A stretch of DNA of 64,000 nucleotides, from contig OX328108.1 of NCBI GenBank assembly GCA_946811185.2, positions 18,485,239-18,549,238 on the forward strand. Direction: 5' to 3'. Source of the stretch: Hippopus hippopus. Its lineage: Eukaryota; Mollusca; Bivalvia; Cardiida; Cardiidae. Shown here one piece after another: positions 44,971-57,491 of this stretch. The notes under the pieces were generated by a model. The model was not told where the DNA came from. It ran no database searches and was given only the letters and a program-made list of their open reading frames with translations. The position numbers and the translations under genes were made by a program. The stretch's first letter is position 1. Each line of letters begins with the position of its first letter.

Positions 44971-45214
44971 GTAAGAATTTCTTCCAACCAATACATAATT
45001 TCATGCATTGCAAGAGATATGCATCAGTGCTTTCATTAAGTCAACAAAGACATGATATATGTCCAGAAAATTCCAAAAACATAAAGTGAGTCAGTTCAGA
45101 GTCATAAGGTCAAGGGTCTAAATATCAGAGATCAGTAGGCTATGTAACTATGACTGATACCGTTCAACTTGAGGCAAACACTTCTCCACCTTTGCATTAT
45201 CAGATAAACGGATT

Positions 45215-45400
45215 ATAACAGTTCTTACAAATTATATCCCCGGGCGACTATTGAACCCTGGACCTCCATGTCCCAAGGCGAATGCTCTACCACACTGCTA
45301 CAAAAGCTAGCTCAATAGCAAGGCAGTATAAATGTCCCCTGATACAAACACAAGCTATACATTTATATATATCTCTGGGATAGACCAGTATACTAGTATT
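45215..45400 (-). repeat. tRNA-headed SINE (family S3), copy 1
   Basis: On the minus strand GTAGCAGTGTGGTAGAGCAT (A box) and GTCCAGGGTTCAATAGTCGC (B box) form a tRNA-like head, with 'TATCCCAGAGATATA' upstream of it. Two more copies are at 49.98-50.43 kb. Confidence 0.7.
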
Positions 45401-46106
45401 GGGCAATCCGTTTACAATCACAATCGATTATCGCATTATAATTGGTAGAGCAAACCAACTAGCTATCGGTTGTACAATCGGTTACTCTGTTTAACTGAGA
45501 ATGCCTTTTTGCTTTAAATTCTGGGACAATTTGTCTACATGATATTAAGTTTATAAAGATATCATGTTTTGTACTATAAAAATCAGAGGATATACATTAC
45601 CATTAAATTCTTTGCTTAATTTAATACCCTTTACTTTGGTCATTTAATCTTAATTTCCAAACAAGTTAAAGAAAAATCAGACTTGTTCATATATCAAGCA
45701 TTTGCAGATGAAATCCCCCCCAACCTGGTCTGTTATAGATCTATATTTTCATTTCACAAAACAGTCACTTTTTTTCCTCATGAACAAAAATTTTAGCTTC
45801 AACTTATTGTTTTATCCAGAGATTTGTGTAAATTCACTGTTTAAATTCATCATTAAAAATGAGAAGATTGTTTGAAGTGCCTTTGATCGGACAATGCCAC
45901 GCTGATCATTGTAGTGTCATGGGTTTTCATGTTTTTTTCAGCGCCCTATATTTCATGTCAATTAATTTATGGAGAAGTATTATCGCATGATTTCAAATGA
46001 TTTTTTCCTTTAAAATAGCAGGTAACTTTAAAATTTGTCAAATTACACTGCATAAGAGGATTAACACCTTTATTATGTTTTCATAAATGACTAGCCAGCT
46101 TGATTA

Positions 46107-48272
46107 GGGTCTTGCTATTTACCCTGGGACACCCTTGGACACCCCGGGACGCATTATATTTAGTTATAAAGTCGTTTATATTATAAATTATCTTTAAATT
46201 ATACTTTTTTAAGTCTATATAACATTTTCCCCGTTGTAGAAGATGCAAATTCTACAATTTATGTAGAACCTACATAGTAAATAGCATGAGTCAGAGTCAC
46301 CCCGGGACAATTTTTAAGGAAATTATTCATAACTTTGTTGACACGGCCTCATGCCATGCACTATGTAGGCTCTATGTAAATTGTAGAATTTGCATCTTCT
46401 ACTATTGGAAAATGTTATATATACTTAAAAAGGTATAATTTAATGATAATTTATCACATAGAACAAAATAAACAACTTTATACCTATATATAAGGCGTCC
46501 CGGGGTGTCCCGGGGTACTGTATTTACATGCTTGACCTACTGAAAATGGTTAGAGAGTCATTGGTTTTGTTCTGTATGATGAATTACCATTAAAGTATAC
46601 TTAAGTATATATAACATTTTCTCATAGTAGAAGATGCAAATTATACAATTATATGGAACCTACATAGTGCATAGTATGAGTGAGTGTCACCCCGCGACAA
46701 TTTTATCCATAATTGTGTTGACATGAACTCATGCTTTGCACTATGACTATGACTAAATGTTATGGGTAAATGTTGTATATACTTATAAAGGTATAATTTA
46801 ATGATAATTTATCATATAGAACAAAATAAATGACTTTATAACTATATATAAGGCATCCAGGGGTGTCCAAGGGTGTCCCGGGGTACTGTATTTACATGCT
46901 TTTACCTACTGAACATGGTTCGCCGAAGAAATTCTATTTCATCGCAGGATGTTTTTCACTGTTCATGCATCTTTCTAGTCTACTCACGTAGCTATCGCTT
47001 ATTACTGCAAATTTCATTTTGATGGTTTGATTAGCACTGAAATAGGAACGATGGTCCACTTGTGTGGTTCGGTATCAATATACAACAGTGTGAGGTGTTT
47101 TTAGATGGCATTAATCAAACACCTTTTATCGAGAATTAGCTAATTGGTAAGCTACAAAAATTAAAAACAAGTATTAAGTTTTGATCAGCTTGTTCGTGCG
47201 CACTAAATAGAATGTCGTTGATTGACGAAACGATGAGATCCTTACAAACGTACATACCTATAAATGTATTATCTTGTCTATAAGTATATTAAAGAATGTC
47301 AAAAAAGTCAGATAATATTAATCACTTCAAAAGATCAATGATATACACATGATGTGAACGAACGAAGGAACGCACTGACTGACTGACCGACAGAACGAAC
47401 GAACGACTGACTGAATGCACGAATGAATGCATGAATGAATGAAGGAAGGAAGGAAGGAAGGACGGGCGGACGGATGGAAAGCAGGAAGGAAGGAAAGCAG
47501 GAAGGAAACTTTCTTTAATACTTTTAAAAAAATTTTGTTGGGCACTTCTTCAATGGCCGATCAATATAAGCCGATCATATTATGGGTATAAATATGATGA
47601 CCACTTGTATGCTAGTTCCTATTTTCTTAATTCGAAGTCATCGTGCATCAGGTTGTTGAAAATGAAAGCAAAACGCAAAATCAAACCTTCAAAATAGGCC
47701 GCTACGTGGCCATGTGGTTCTTGTAAGTTCCATATAAATTGTCTAATTTGCATCTTCTGCTATAAGAAAATGTTATATATACTTAAAAAAGTATAATTTA
47801 ATGGTAATTCATCATATAGAACAAAACAAACGATTTTCTAACCATTTTCAGTAGGTCAAGCATGTAAATACAGTACCCCGGGACACCCTTGGACATCCCG
47901 GGACACCTTATATTTAGTTATAAAGTCATTTATTTTGTTCTATATGATAAATTATCATTAAATTATACCTTCTATGTGTATACAACATTTTCCCATGGTA
48001 TTTAGTCATAGTCATAGTGCATAGCATGATTCCGTGTCACCAAAATTATGGATAAAATTGTCCTGGGGTGACACTGACTCATACTATGCACTATGTAAGT
48101 TCCATACAAATTGTAAAATTTGCATCTTCTACTATGAGAAAATGTTATATATATATACTTAAAAAGTATAATTTAATGGTAATTCATCATACAGAACAAA
48201 ATAAATGACTTTCTAACCATATATAAGGCGTCCCGGGTGTCCAGGGGTGTCCCGGGGTAAATAGTAAGACCG
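46107..48272. mobile_element. 2.2-kb TIR element, 9-bp TSD GCTTGATTA
   Basis: The ends are GGGTCTTGCTATTTACCC and the complement of CGGTCTTACTATTTACCC. GCTTGATTA is duplicated exactly (46098-46106 and 48273-48281). The terminal motif GGGACACCC(T/C)TGGACA recurs inside at about 46490-46520, 46850-46890 and 47875-47910, each next to 'TGTATTTACATGCTT' or its inverse, giving a set of nested inverted arms around a core of about 780 bp (46920-47690). No transposase visible. Confidence 0.82.
47355..47510. repeat. Tetranucleotide microsatellite mixture
   Basis: GAAC, GACT, GAAT and GGAA units in succession, inside the core of the 46107-48272 element. The apparent reading frame across it is an artefact of the simple repeat. 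Confidence 0.85.
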
Positions 48273-48294
48273 GCTTGATTACCTGTGATTAACA

Positions 48295-49382
48295 GGGGTG
48301 TAGGACGAAAGCCCACTAGGACAAAAGCCCACTGGACAAAAGCCCACTGGACAAAAGCCCACTGGGACAAAAGCCCACTAGGACAATAGCCCACTTTTAT
48401 GCATAATTATGCATTTAATTAAGAAATTGAGTTTAGTCTCAATTTATATGTTTGTTGAGTATGTAATGAGTTTAAAATATAAGTATTCATGACTCAACAG
48501 CGTACACTAGTTTTCTCCTTTCTGTTTAAACAAACAGCAGATTCAGATACAATGGATTTTTTACCAGCTCTATGCTTTTTATTCAAGTTTTAATCAAATG
48601 AAGTAATTTGTCTTTAGACGGGTAGAAAACACCAATGTAGAAAACATTGTGGGAACAGGAGAAAATGCTCGTTACCAGCATGATAGCCAAACTTTGGATG
48701 ATCAAAGAAAAAAGTGTGAAAGTAAACAGAATACTTCTGACCTGAAGTATTAGATAAGAAAAGTGTGAAAATTAACAACTATCAAAACAAGTAATTGTTG
48801 TCAATGTTGAAAATTTATAATGTGACAAATATCTCATTCTACATTCAATGTGTTCAAGAAAATATTGCTGAAATCTTCATTCCACAAAAAATATGTATTA
48901 TAGATATGTACCTTTCAGGTAAAATATACTATTATCTCATATTGCATCAAAATTTACAAGAATTAGATGGTCATTTTCAAATATAAATTAATTTTCATGA
49001 TGAAAAAATGCATAAAAAACACTCAATTATCATATCTTTCATAAGAGTTTAAAAGAAATGCATCTAAAGTACTTTGAAACACTTCATGTATACTGGGGTA
49101 AAAGTCCACTTGTCTAGTTCAGATAGGTAAAATTTTTCATTTTCTTTTATCATATGAGGACCTGATTTTAGCAATGCCCAAACTACTAATACCATGCACT
49201 GAAAGTCACTTCAAAGGTGCAAATATAAAGATCTTGGATGGAGTTTAAATCCCAAATTGGTACTTTCTCCCAAAAAGATCAAGAAAAAAAATTTTAAACT
49301 CTTTTTTATAAGAAGTGGGCTTTTGTCCAGTGGTCTATTGTCCTAGTGGGCTTTTGTCCCAGTGGGCTTTTGTCCGTTCCCC
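48295..49382. mobile_element. 1.1-kb element with GGACAAAAGCCCACT arrays, 8-bp TSD
   Basis: GATTAACA is duplicated exactly (48287-48294 and 49383-49390). Just inside GGGG ends, GGACAAAAGCCCACT-type units repeat about six times on the left (48307-48392) and about four times inverted on the right (49314-49375). These could be clustered transposase-binding sites. The interior is AT-rich and holds an M1 scrap (48640-48685). Superfamily undetermined. Confidence 0.85.
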
Positions 49383-49880
49383 GATTAACAGAGCCGCGTG
49401 TGTCCTTCGCATTTGATACTGATCCTGTGTAGTAAAGCCCATATACATGTATCTGCCGGATGCACGCCAGCTAGTTTATAGGAAGCTTTAGACAATAAGT
49501 TTATGTGTCAGACTGACATTTAGGTATATATTTTTTAGCGTCAAAGACGGATCATTTCATATTTCCAAGCATCAAAACCCTATGTCTGGGGTAAAATGAG
49601 AACCCTGCCGAGTTGTCAAGTTTTGTCAAGACAACCATGGACAAAAATTTCATGCTCATTTTCCGGCTGATTTTCGTTGTTTGCTGTCCACCATGTTAAA
49701 TCAAAGCGTGTGATTAGTCACAAAACCAAGCGTTGAAAACCAGTATTCATGTTCCAGGACCGAGCAAGTTCTGGTACCAACTACAACTGATTCCAGGATT
49801 TCTCAATCGATTATCGCAATCAGAAGTCCAAAAGCAACCAATTTTCGACTATCATCAATCATCGGCCCACCACTACAGTA

Positions 49881-50430
49881 TACCACATACTCCCCAGCCA
49901 TATGAAGGTTGTCCATGAATCCTTCAATTACTGTTACTCTATTTCCTAACTATGTAGGTTTTTCATGTTGGGCTCGAATGTAACAGTTCTGACAAATAAT
50001 CTCCCCAAGGGAGTAATGAACCCTGGACCTCCAAGTCCCAAGGCGAATGCGCTACCACATTGCTACAAAAGCTAGCTCTATTGCAAGGCAGTATAAGTCC
50101 CCTTATACAAACACAAGCTATACATTTATATCTATCTCTGGGATAGACCAGTTTACCACATACTCCCCCACCATATGAAGATTTGTCCATGAATCCTTCT
50201 ATTACTGTTACTCTATTTCCCAACTATGTAGGTTTTTCATGTTGGGCTCGAATGTAACAGTTCTGACAAATAATCTCCCCTGGGGAGTAACCAACCCTGG
50301 ACCTCCAAGTCCCAAGACGAATGCTTTACCACATTGCTTCAAAAGCTAGCTCTATAGCAAGGCATTCAAGTGTCCCCTTATACAAACACAAGCTATACAT
50401 TTATATCTATCTCTGGGATAGACTAGTATA
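49881..50430 (-). repeat. Two-unit tandem duplication of about 274 bp with S3 SINE
   Basis: 'ACCACATACTCCCC' starts units at 49881 and 50154, and a third beginning is cut at 50429. Each unit contains 'GTAGGTTTTTCATGTTGGGC' and one S3 head (B box GTCCAGGGTT, A-box region GTGGTAGCGC / GTGGTAAAGC). The two units differ by only a few percent, so the duplication is recent. Confidence 0.75.
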
Positions 50431-50769
50431 CCACAAGTAAACATTGCCATGCTTTGACTGGTCCCATATTCTCGACAACTGTCCACTGTATGTTACAGTA
50501 ATAGTGTGTAAACCAGTCTTACTCTTATGAATGAACTATCGGAAAACCACTTATATCTACAATAAACCCTGTAGTTAAAAGAACAGTGTTTGTTTGATAG
50601 TGAAACAGTAACAGACTTGAACATGTGACGATTTATTCAATTTCCTAGATAAGGCCTAAAAAAAAAAATAGTTTGTTTAGGGTAACATCTCCAAAAATCT
50701 TAGGTAGGGTAGGGACAAATTTTTTTTTTTTTTTTTTTTAAATTCCCCCCCCCCCAAAAAAAAAAACAT

Positions 50770-50915
50770 TTTGAAATGGTGGTATTTGCTTTCGAAAATG
50801 GAAAAAAAAGAGAAAATGGTGGCTACCAGCTCTGAGTCCCTTTTCTCATTATGTGTTCAAAAGACCTCTAGTCTGTCACTAACTTTCTGATTGTGCGGTA
50901 AATGGTCAAATTCTA
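50770..50915 (-). repeat. M1 MITE fragment
   Basis: 'GAGAAAATGGTGGCTACCAG', 'CTTTTCTCATTATGTGTTCA' and GTGCGGTAAATGG. The left end has been replaced by homopolymers. Confidence 0.6.
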
Positions 50916-50974
50916 TCTAAACTATACTTCTATATTTGCATCTTTTTTCCCCACTAAATGCTGTCCACTTTTGT

Positions 50975-51210
50975 TTAACTCTTTTCTGAATTGAAATTTT
51001 TTAGACTTGTCCAAATTAAAAGTATTTGCTGACAACAAAACAAATGTAATTCACAAATTGAAATTTGTTTTGGGAAGGGTAGAAAACATGGGAAACAAAG
51101 AAAATATGGGTTTATAGCATTTTCTTCTTTTCCCTCAATTTTCCCACAATGTTTTCACAAGTTTTTTTTTAAGGATTGTTAAAACTGTGGATTGTGTGGT
51201 AAAGAGCTAA
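50975..51210 (-). repeat. M1 MITE copy
   Basis: TTAACTCTTTTCTGAATTGA to TGTGTGGTAAAGAGCTAA. A partial internal duplication of 'TTTTCCC(T/A)CAA' in the second palindrome arm. Confidence 0.8.
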
Positions 51211-51764
51211 AACAGCTGAAAAAGTGAAAAACATTTATTTGCAAGTTTCTAAATAAACTGAATAAATACTAGAATGTTTCGTTTGTTTTTATGTTTAATA
51301 CCCTCCCCCTCCAGAACACTTTAGAGGACTATATATTTTATACTGATTTAAAGTAAACATTTTATCTGTAGAAAAGTTGGGTGAACAAAGGTTATGCATA
51401 TTGTTTTTTATCTAGAACACACATTCCTGACACAACTTTGAAATTACAAGTATCCACTTTTGTAGTCCTTCAGAGTTATAATGTGAAACAAGAGTGTCGT
51501 CATCACAATATACGCCGCCACATGGCTGCTATTTCAAGCAGCTAGCTTTAGAGACTAAAGTGTTGGAATTTCTAGCACCTACCTGGGTAGCTCAATGGAT
51601 ATATTGTGTTACTTGTGATCTAAAAGTTTTACGCATGGACTGATGGATGGACAGACGGACGCACAACGGACTCATTGGTCATTGGCTTTGATTAAGCAAT
51701 AAAAATATGAAGTTTCATGAAATTATGTACATTAGTTGGAGATACACTGATGAAAAACATTTTT

Positions 51765-52350
51765 TTTTTTCCCATGACACAGCAATAAATTCCAAAACCC
51801 TGACAATATGCACTAGGTCACATGATCTGTGAAAATTTCATCCAAATCCATTGAGATATGTCAAGTAATTAAAGAGATATTGGTGAAAAATGAAATATAA
51901 CATGAAGCCCCCTTTTTCCATGTTGCAACTATAAATCGCAAAACCTTGACAATCTGCACTGGGTCACATGATGAGAAACATTCTATGAACATTTTATCCA
52001 AATCCGTCAAGAAATGTGGGAGGAGTTGCGTTCACAAGAAACAGACTTTTGTAAGGATGGACGCAGTTTAAATTTGACATGAAGCCCCCTTTTTCCATGA
52101 CACAGTAATAAATTCCAAAACCCTGACAATATGCGCTAGGTCACATGATCTGTGAAAATTTCATCCAAATCCATTGAGATATGTCCAGTATTAATTAAAG
52201 AGATATTGGTGAAAAATGAAATACAACATGAAGCCCCCTTTTTCCATGATGCAGCTATGAATTGCAAAACCTTGACAATATGCGCTAGGTCACATGATGA
52301 GAAACATCCTGTGAAAATTTTACCCAAATCCGTCAAGAAATGTGGGAGAA
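51765..52350. repeat. Tandem repeat of about 324 bp
   Basis: 'CCATGACACAG(C/T)AATAAATTC' starts units at about 51773 and 52096. Each consists of two related halves ('ACATGAAGCCCCCTTTTTCC' at the joins). 'CAAATCCATTGAGATATGTC' and 'AATCCGTCAAGAAATGTGGG' recur. Non-coding despite short open frames. Confidence 0.75.
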
Positions 52351-53589
52351 GTGCTGCTGCTCCTCAATTTTATATAGATCAGACACATTTTACCTGGAAA
52401 CTAAAGTGGCATCACTTGCCGGAAGTGTAGGAGAGATTAGAAAGCCTTGGAAAATTTTTGCATAGCGGCTCCTAGCCTAGGCAGTTTCAGGTTTTTCTTT
52501 AAGACCAGGTAGGGTAAATCAAGCTGAGTGAAACTGGGGGGGGGGGGGGGAGAGCAAGAACAAGAGGCAAGTTTGGGTAGATTTATATTTTCCGAAAGAA
52601 ATTATTGTTGCCTCATTGTAACAGAGATAGAAAAAAAATATGAAAATACCTGTCTAATATGAAGACCTATCGACGCTTGATACAAATCTAAACTTCTATC
52701 GTTGCCGTCGTCTAGTTTAGTCCACAGTCCGTCCTGTCAGATAAGTTGCAAGAGAAACGTCCATTAAAATTTTTCGAATGTTATATCTGCATTGAACACC
52801 TTAATTGTTCGTAGTTCTGGAGCATGCTAGCACTTTTGCCGAATGAACAGAATTTGTTCAATCTGAAATCTAGCAAACCGAAAGTAGCGACAATGCACTA
52901 CAGAACCGGAAATGCGGTGATGACAACAGAGATGACGGGATCCTGTCTATATTTTACGCGAAGAAAAGCGAAAATCACAAGTAAAAGTTCGTTACACAGT
53001 CTGTATAGTACCGCAGTATTTCGGGCGTGATTTGTTGTAGAAGATAAAACTGGTACCCGTTTGTCTTTTGTAACCGTGCGATAGGATACGAACGTTCGAT
53101 AAACAGAAGTTCCTGTGTGGAGTTAGCGAAAAAGCCCGATCTCTCCGCCTGCTTGTATGTATTTTTAGAAATGGAAAACCCACGTTATTGCGTTTGACAA
53201 TTTGTGTTTAAGGTCGGTTCATTATACTCCGATACAGATAGCTTTTGTACAGGCGTAGGAGTTTTCATGCATAATTATGTATGTAGTAGTACATGATTGT
53301 ACACCTATAATATAATATTTGCCGAAACAGGCGTCCTGTGACACAGTATGACAAAAGGCTGATTTTTTTTTTTTATCGGAAGACAAAAAAAAAAATTAGG
53401 GTCGGGGCAAAATCTCTAGGTAGGGTCGGGTTACCCGAAACAAACTATTTTTTTTTTTACGCGTAATTTAGATTTTGGAAAGTTGCATCACTGTTGATGC
53501 ACAGTTATTTAATTTGGGGGTCATTTGAGTTAAAATCGCATCATTGACACAGGATTTGTGCATCATGGGAAACCCTGCACATGAGATTA

Positions 53590-53806
53590 TGGACTTAAGC
53601 TTCAAATAAATTAGCTTGTCTGCATCTGGCAGAAATATGGGCTTTAACAAACACAATCAGTATCAAATTTGAAGGGTGCACACCACTCAGTATATCACAG
53701 CTTTTGAAGCTGGCGAGTCATTTATGGTAAGGAGTTAAAGGTGTAAATCCACTTTTCTAAGGTAAAATTACAGGTTTTAAAGTAATATCAAATCATGCTG
53801 TAACGT
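53590..53806 (+). repeat. Repeat E fragment
   Basis: 'GGCAGAAATATGGGCTTTAA', 'AAGCTGGCGAGTCATTTATG' and 'GTTAAAGGTGTAAATCC' match 13510-13700. It lies directly upstream of repeat C. Confidence 0.65.
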
Positions 53807-54139
53807 AGATCAAATCAAAGTGCTGTCAGTACTGTATTCGATCGACACTGAATAACCACTTTGTTTTGAAAATCACAAAGCAAATGCTAGTTATTTGAAC
53901 TGTGTGGAATAGAATAGACAATTTTTTGCCAATTAAGGACCCTCTCTGGGACATACATTGATTTTTCCTCGAGGGTTTCAAAGCAGGGATAAAATGGGAG
54001 TAAGAACCCTTTATTATATTGCCTTTTATACTGGATTAGAACCTTGATAATGGATTAAGGAATCCATTCTTATTCTTGCAAAGGACTATGTCGAATTATC
54101 GTAATTCAGCAATGAATTGGCCATTTTGTGTTTTTGGCC

Positions 54140-54300
54140 ACTTTCATCATTCTTTCAGAGGTGTCGCGGCGATAGCCTGCTTTTCTTGTATGTCATGGAT
54201 TTCACTCCTACTAGGCAAGGGCTCTGAGGTGTCCTACCCGATGACACTCCCACGAAAAATACAGGTGTCAAATCCAATTCCATACAATTGAGCCACCTAG
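54140..54300 (-). repeat. SINE-like S4 fragment, in repeat C
   Basis: 'GCAAGGGCTCTGAGGTGTCC' and 'GATGACACTCCCACGAAAAA' match the S4 body. Confidence 0.55.
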
Positions 54301-54902
54301 GAACTTTTTTTAACCTATCTTTTACAAATTAATAATTTAACTGAATGTTTTAAGTAGATATTTGCCAGCCATCAGCAATAGAGGGAAAAGATATGGGATT
54401 CTAATCAGCAATACCTATTATCAAGCTTTAGATGTCACTCTTACAAGATTATCAGTACCTACCAGCCTTTCATTAAACAATAAAACAGAAAACACACATA
54501 AACGCACATACATAAACATAAAATTTAATATTCTTCAGCAACTTTGGTAACTTTAATTCTAGTTTTAAGGCTCACTTTTCTACCAACGAATGGAACATAA
54601 ACAGACTACTGTAACACGTTATCAGACTTTAACTCATATCCATACTTTAAAAATAGCATGAATAAACCATACAAAATGTGTTTGCATTTTGACTCCGGAA
54701 TCGTTTTTGTTTGGTCACTAGTGGTCTATCCAATTCCTCATTTATAACATGCCATCATATTTATCTACATAAATTGACCTACCTAATATTTTGGCTGGCT
54801 AAATTGTCCTGGGCAGAATCACCTAGGCCAAAAATGTCTGCTTACCAAATTTCTCTACTGTACTTCCAAAGAATGTAGCTAATACTGGTAACTAAGTAAC
54901 CG

Positions 54903-55137
54903 TCAACTCTTCACCAAGCAAAAAAATTTTAGACTTGTCAAAATCCAAAGCATTTGTACATTGCGAATTGAATTTGACTGTAGCCCAAATGATCAGTTGA
55001 ATAGTTGAAAGGGCAGAAAACATCGTGGTAAAAGGAGAAAATGATGGTTATTGGCATTTACACCTTTTCTACAATGTTTTCAACGGACTTTTCCTTCAAG
55101 TTTGTTCAAAATGGGATTGTGAGGTGTAAAGAGTTAA
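54903..55137 (-). repeat. M1 MITE within repeat C
   Basis: TCAACTCTTCACCAAGC to GAGGTGTAAAGAGTTAA. Equivalent to the M1 copies in repeats A and B. Confidence 0.75.
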
Positions 55138-55596
55138 AACTCTGAGTTAACCTATTGGCCTTTTCTGGTCAGAAACCATATCACAACATTACAATTTCAT
55201 CCTCGTTTTTTTCCCATGTAGATCTATATCCTATGTGAACATAACGTTATGATCTAAGATATCTATGTGTATAGTATTGATCTGAACTGCACTCAAAGGA
55301 TAGCCTAATCTTGATCTTTTATTGTCTGCAAAAGCAACTTTTCTTAACCTTGACCAATACAGGTTATGTATTTGATTTATTCTAGTAAGCGAGGAGCAAA
55401 GCTACAGTAAACCTTGTGCTCTTTATCTGTAAATCAGGACCTTGTGCAAAGGAAGAGAATCAACTAATTTGAGGTATCTGATGAGACATACATGATGCTG
55501 AGAGTTTTATATTCAGACCATGAATTAATGAAAGAGACATATCAAGTTTGATAAAGCACCCTAATTATTGAGGGTAACTACTGTCTTGACTAGAAT

Positions 55597-56193
55597 CATC
55601 CTTGTTGACCCAGTTTCGATTCATTCTGTAATCGACCCTGGGTTATTTCGCTGGCGTTTCCTCGTTCTCATGAATTATTCATGAAGCATTTTGATTGGTG
55701 ATCTCAGTTTTTCCTTGAGAGAATTTGAACTATTTTTATCACAAATACGTCGTCATTTCTATTTTTAACTTGTCGATATCTAATCACATCATTCGTTGCA
55801 AATCAAGCTTAGCGATACTTTAAATCTGGCGTCGCCCATCAACACCACATTCGAGAAGCGTTTTTAAAAAAGAGATTTTTGGCGTACACGAAGATCGACA
55901 GTGTCGTCCCTGTATTGCAGAATGGCATATCTCACAGGAGACAATCACGCCGACGGGCCATATTTGTTGACAACCTCGGGTTTTTTCCATAGTGGGGTTA
56001 TTTTTTATAATGGAAGAAATGAAATTACCCTCTCTACAAGAGATTATCATAATGTTATCGATCTTTCGATTGGCTATTAGGGTACTTCCCGACCATATGA
56101 ATATTCATAAGAAACGACGAATTGCTAGTCAATTATCCCAGGGGTAGATGTATGGAGAGTAACGTAATGCTTCAAACCTGGGTTCCGAGGATG
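55597..56193. mobile_element. TIR element, 9-bp TSD GACTAGAAT
   Basis: The ends are CATCCTTGTTGACCCAG and the complement of CATCCTCGGAACCCAG. GACTAGAAT is duplicated exactly (55588-55596 and 56194-56202). Repeat B has one ATTAGAAT at this point with nothing inserted. Arms continue imperfectly ('CGACCCTGGGTTATTT', 'TTATGAATATTCAT'). No gene. Confidence 0.85.
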
Positions 56194-56397
56194 GACTAGA
56201 ATATCTCATAGAAAAGCTGGCATGACAGATCCAAGTTCTGAATGAATGTTCTATACAGTCTGGTCTGAATCTGGACACTCCGCAAAGGCAACATAAGTTA
56301 TGCTTTGCCCTCTAAGGAAAAAAAAAATGGAAAAAAATAACATGCTCCTAAACTTTTCCCTGGTTCATTCAGACATATAGAAAATGCTCTATTTAAG

Positions 56398-56480
56398 TCA
56401 ACCAAATGACAAGATTTTTATTTCAAAAACTTTCATATGGTGAAGAAAAATGCTGGTTACAAGAATTTTCTCTCTCAGAG
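56398..56480 (-). repeat. M1 MITE scrap
   Basis: 'CAACCAAATGACAAGATT' and 'GAAAAATGCTGGTTACAAGA' only. A small hairpin (CCACTTGC/GCAAGTGG) follows at 56501-56524. Confidence 0.45.
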
Positions 56481-57491
56481 TTCGAATTTCGTTTTTTTAT
56501 CCACTTGCAAATTTTAGCAAGTGGCTTTTTTTTCCCACTTGCAGAATTAAAACTGGACTCACACTTTTTCTTTTCTTTTTTGAAGCCCAGCGTGTCTACC
56601 AATGGTGGAGAACGGAGTGCCAGCACAAATAATGTTCAATTACTGAACCTCTCAACTAGTGACAACAAGTAAACAGTATAAGAAGAATGTCAATTGATAT
56701 CAAAACCATGATTTAACTATAAATTCAATTCCAGGTTAATATCTGTTCTGGAAACAAGTTAAATTTCCATATAATTTACAATGGTAGATGATTTTGTTGA
56801 TGAATATTACGGACATATCACATCCAAATATCTGCATGTCCAATTACTGGTACAGTGAGTTCACAATTTCCGACTTGGTTCTCATTGTTATTTGTGGATG
56901 ATAATTATCTTTTTAGGTAAGATTGACAAATATTTCTGTTGTACAATCAGAGATTGAATTCGCTTACAGTTATTTCGTATAAAAAATGTGAAATTGTGGT
57001 ATTGGCCGCGAGGTGTAGACGAATGCACTTGGCTCACAGAACTCAGGTAACGAAGAACATCTCAGAGGCTTCAATGGTTACATGTAAAATTATTTGCAAG
57101 TAAATACATGGGAATTTCAAAACCTGTCTCTTTCCAAACATATTTCCAAAGCCCCACAGGATTGTTTTGTCAAGGGTCAGCATTCCTCTCTAAACTTATC
57201 AAGAAGAAAGACATCAGTGACCATACAAAATGGTAGTGCCCTGTCTGTAACAGGCTATAAAAAATCAATACATTTGAGGCTAAAAGATGCGTAATCAGGT
57301 ATATTTTCTTGACAGTATTGTCAATGAAGAGTCTGGCTAGTTAAGCTGCAGGCGTGGGATTGTCAGTCCATTCTGAAAATGCTTACATAATGACCTCTCC
57401 TCTAGTGAGAAATTAGAGGTTTTAACCCTTACACAACTTTATATCCCTTTCCCTCACGACTTCACACCTTTTTGCCTCATCAGCGTCAAAC

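Larger units (their letters stand above)
45421..49590 (-). repeat. Repeat E (inverted), with two nested elements
   Basis: From GTATTGGGCAATCCG to CCAAGCATCAAAACCC it matches the inverse of 13400-14118, for example 'GAGAATGCCTTTTTGCTTTA' and 'GTGTGTCCTTCGCATTT'. It is broken by the elements at 46107-48272 and 48295-49382. Without them it reads GCTTGATTACCTGTGATTAA. Confidence 0.65.
50660..53460. mobile_element. Possible 2.8-kb TIR element with poly-A ends
   Basis: The left arm AATAGTTTGTTTAGGGTAAC and the right arm (inverse) GTTTCGGGTAACCCGACCC both continue with 'AGGTAGGGT', and are bounded by A/T runs. I found no TSD, so this could also be two separate insertions. It encloses M1 copies, a tandem repeat and homopolymers (T20 at about 50722, C10 at 50746, G16 at about 52537). 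Confidence 0.5.

Noticed and set aside
47327..47545. Reading frame rich in Ser, Phe, Leu and Pro
   Set aside because: It is the translation of a degenerate tetranucleotide repeat.
48307..48392. Regularly repeated GGACAAAAGCCCACT units resembling a CRISPR array
   Set aside because: Units are nearly contiguous without spacers, are mirrored at the other end of a TSD-flanked element, and the DNA is eukaryotic.
52152..52430. 92-codon frame
   Set aside because: It lies across the tandem repeat of about 324 bp, and the repeat's other unit does not keep the frame.
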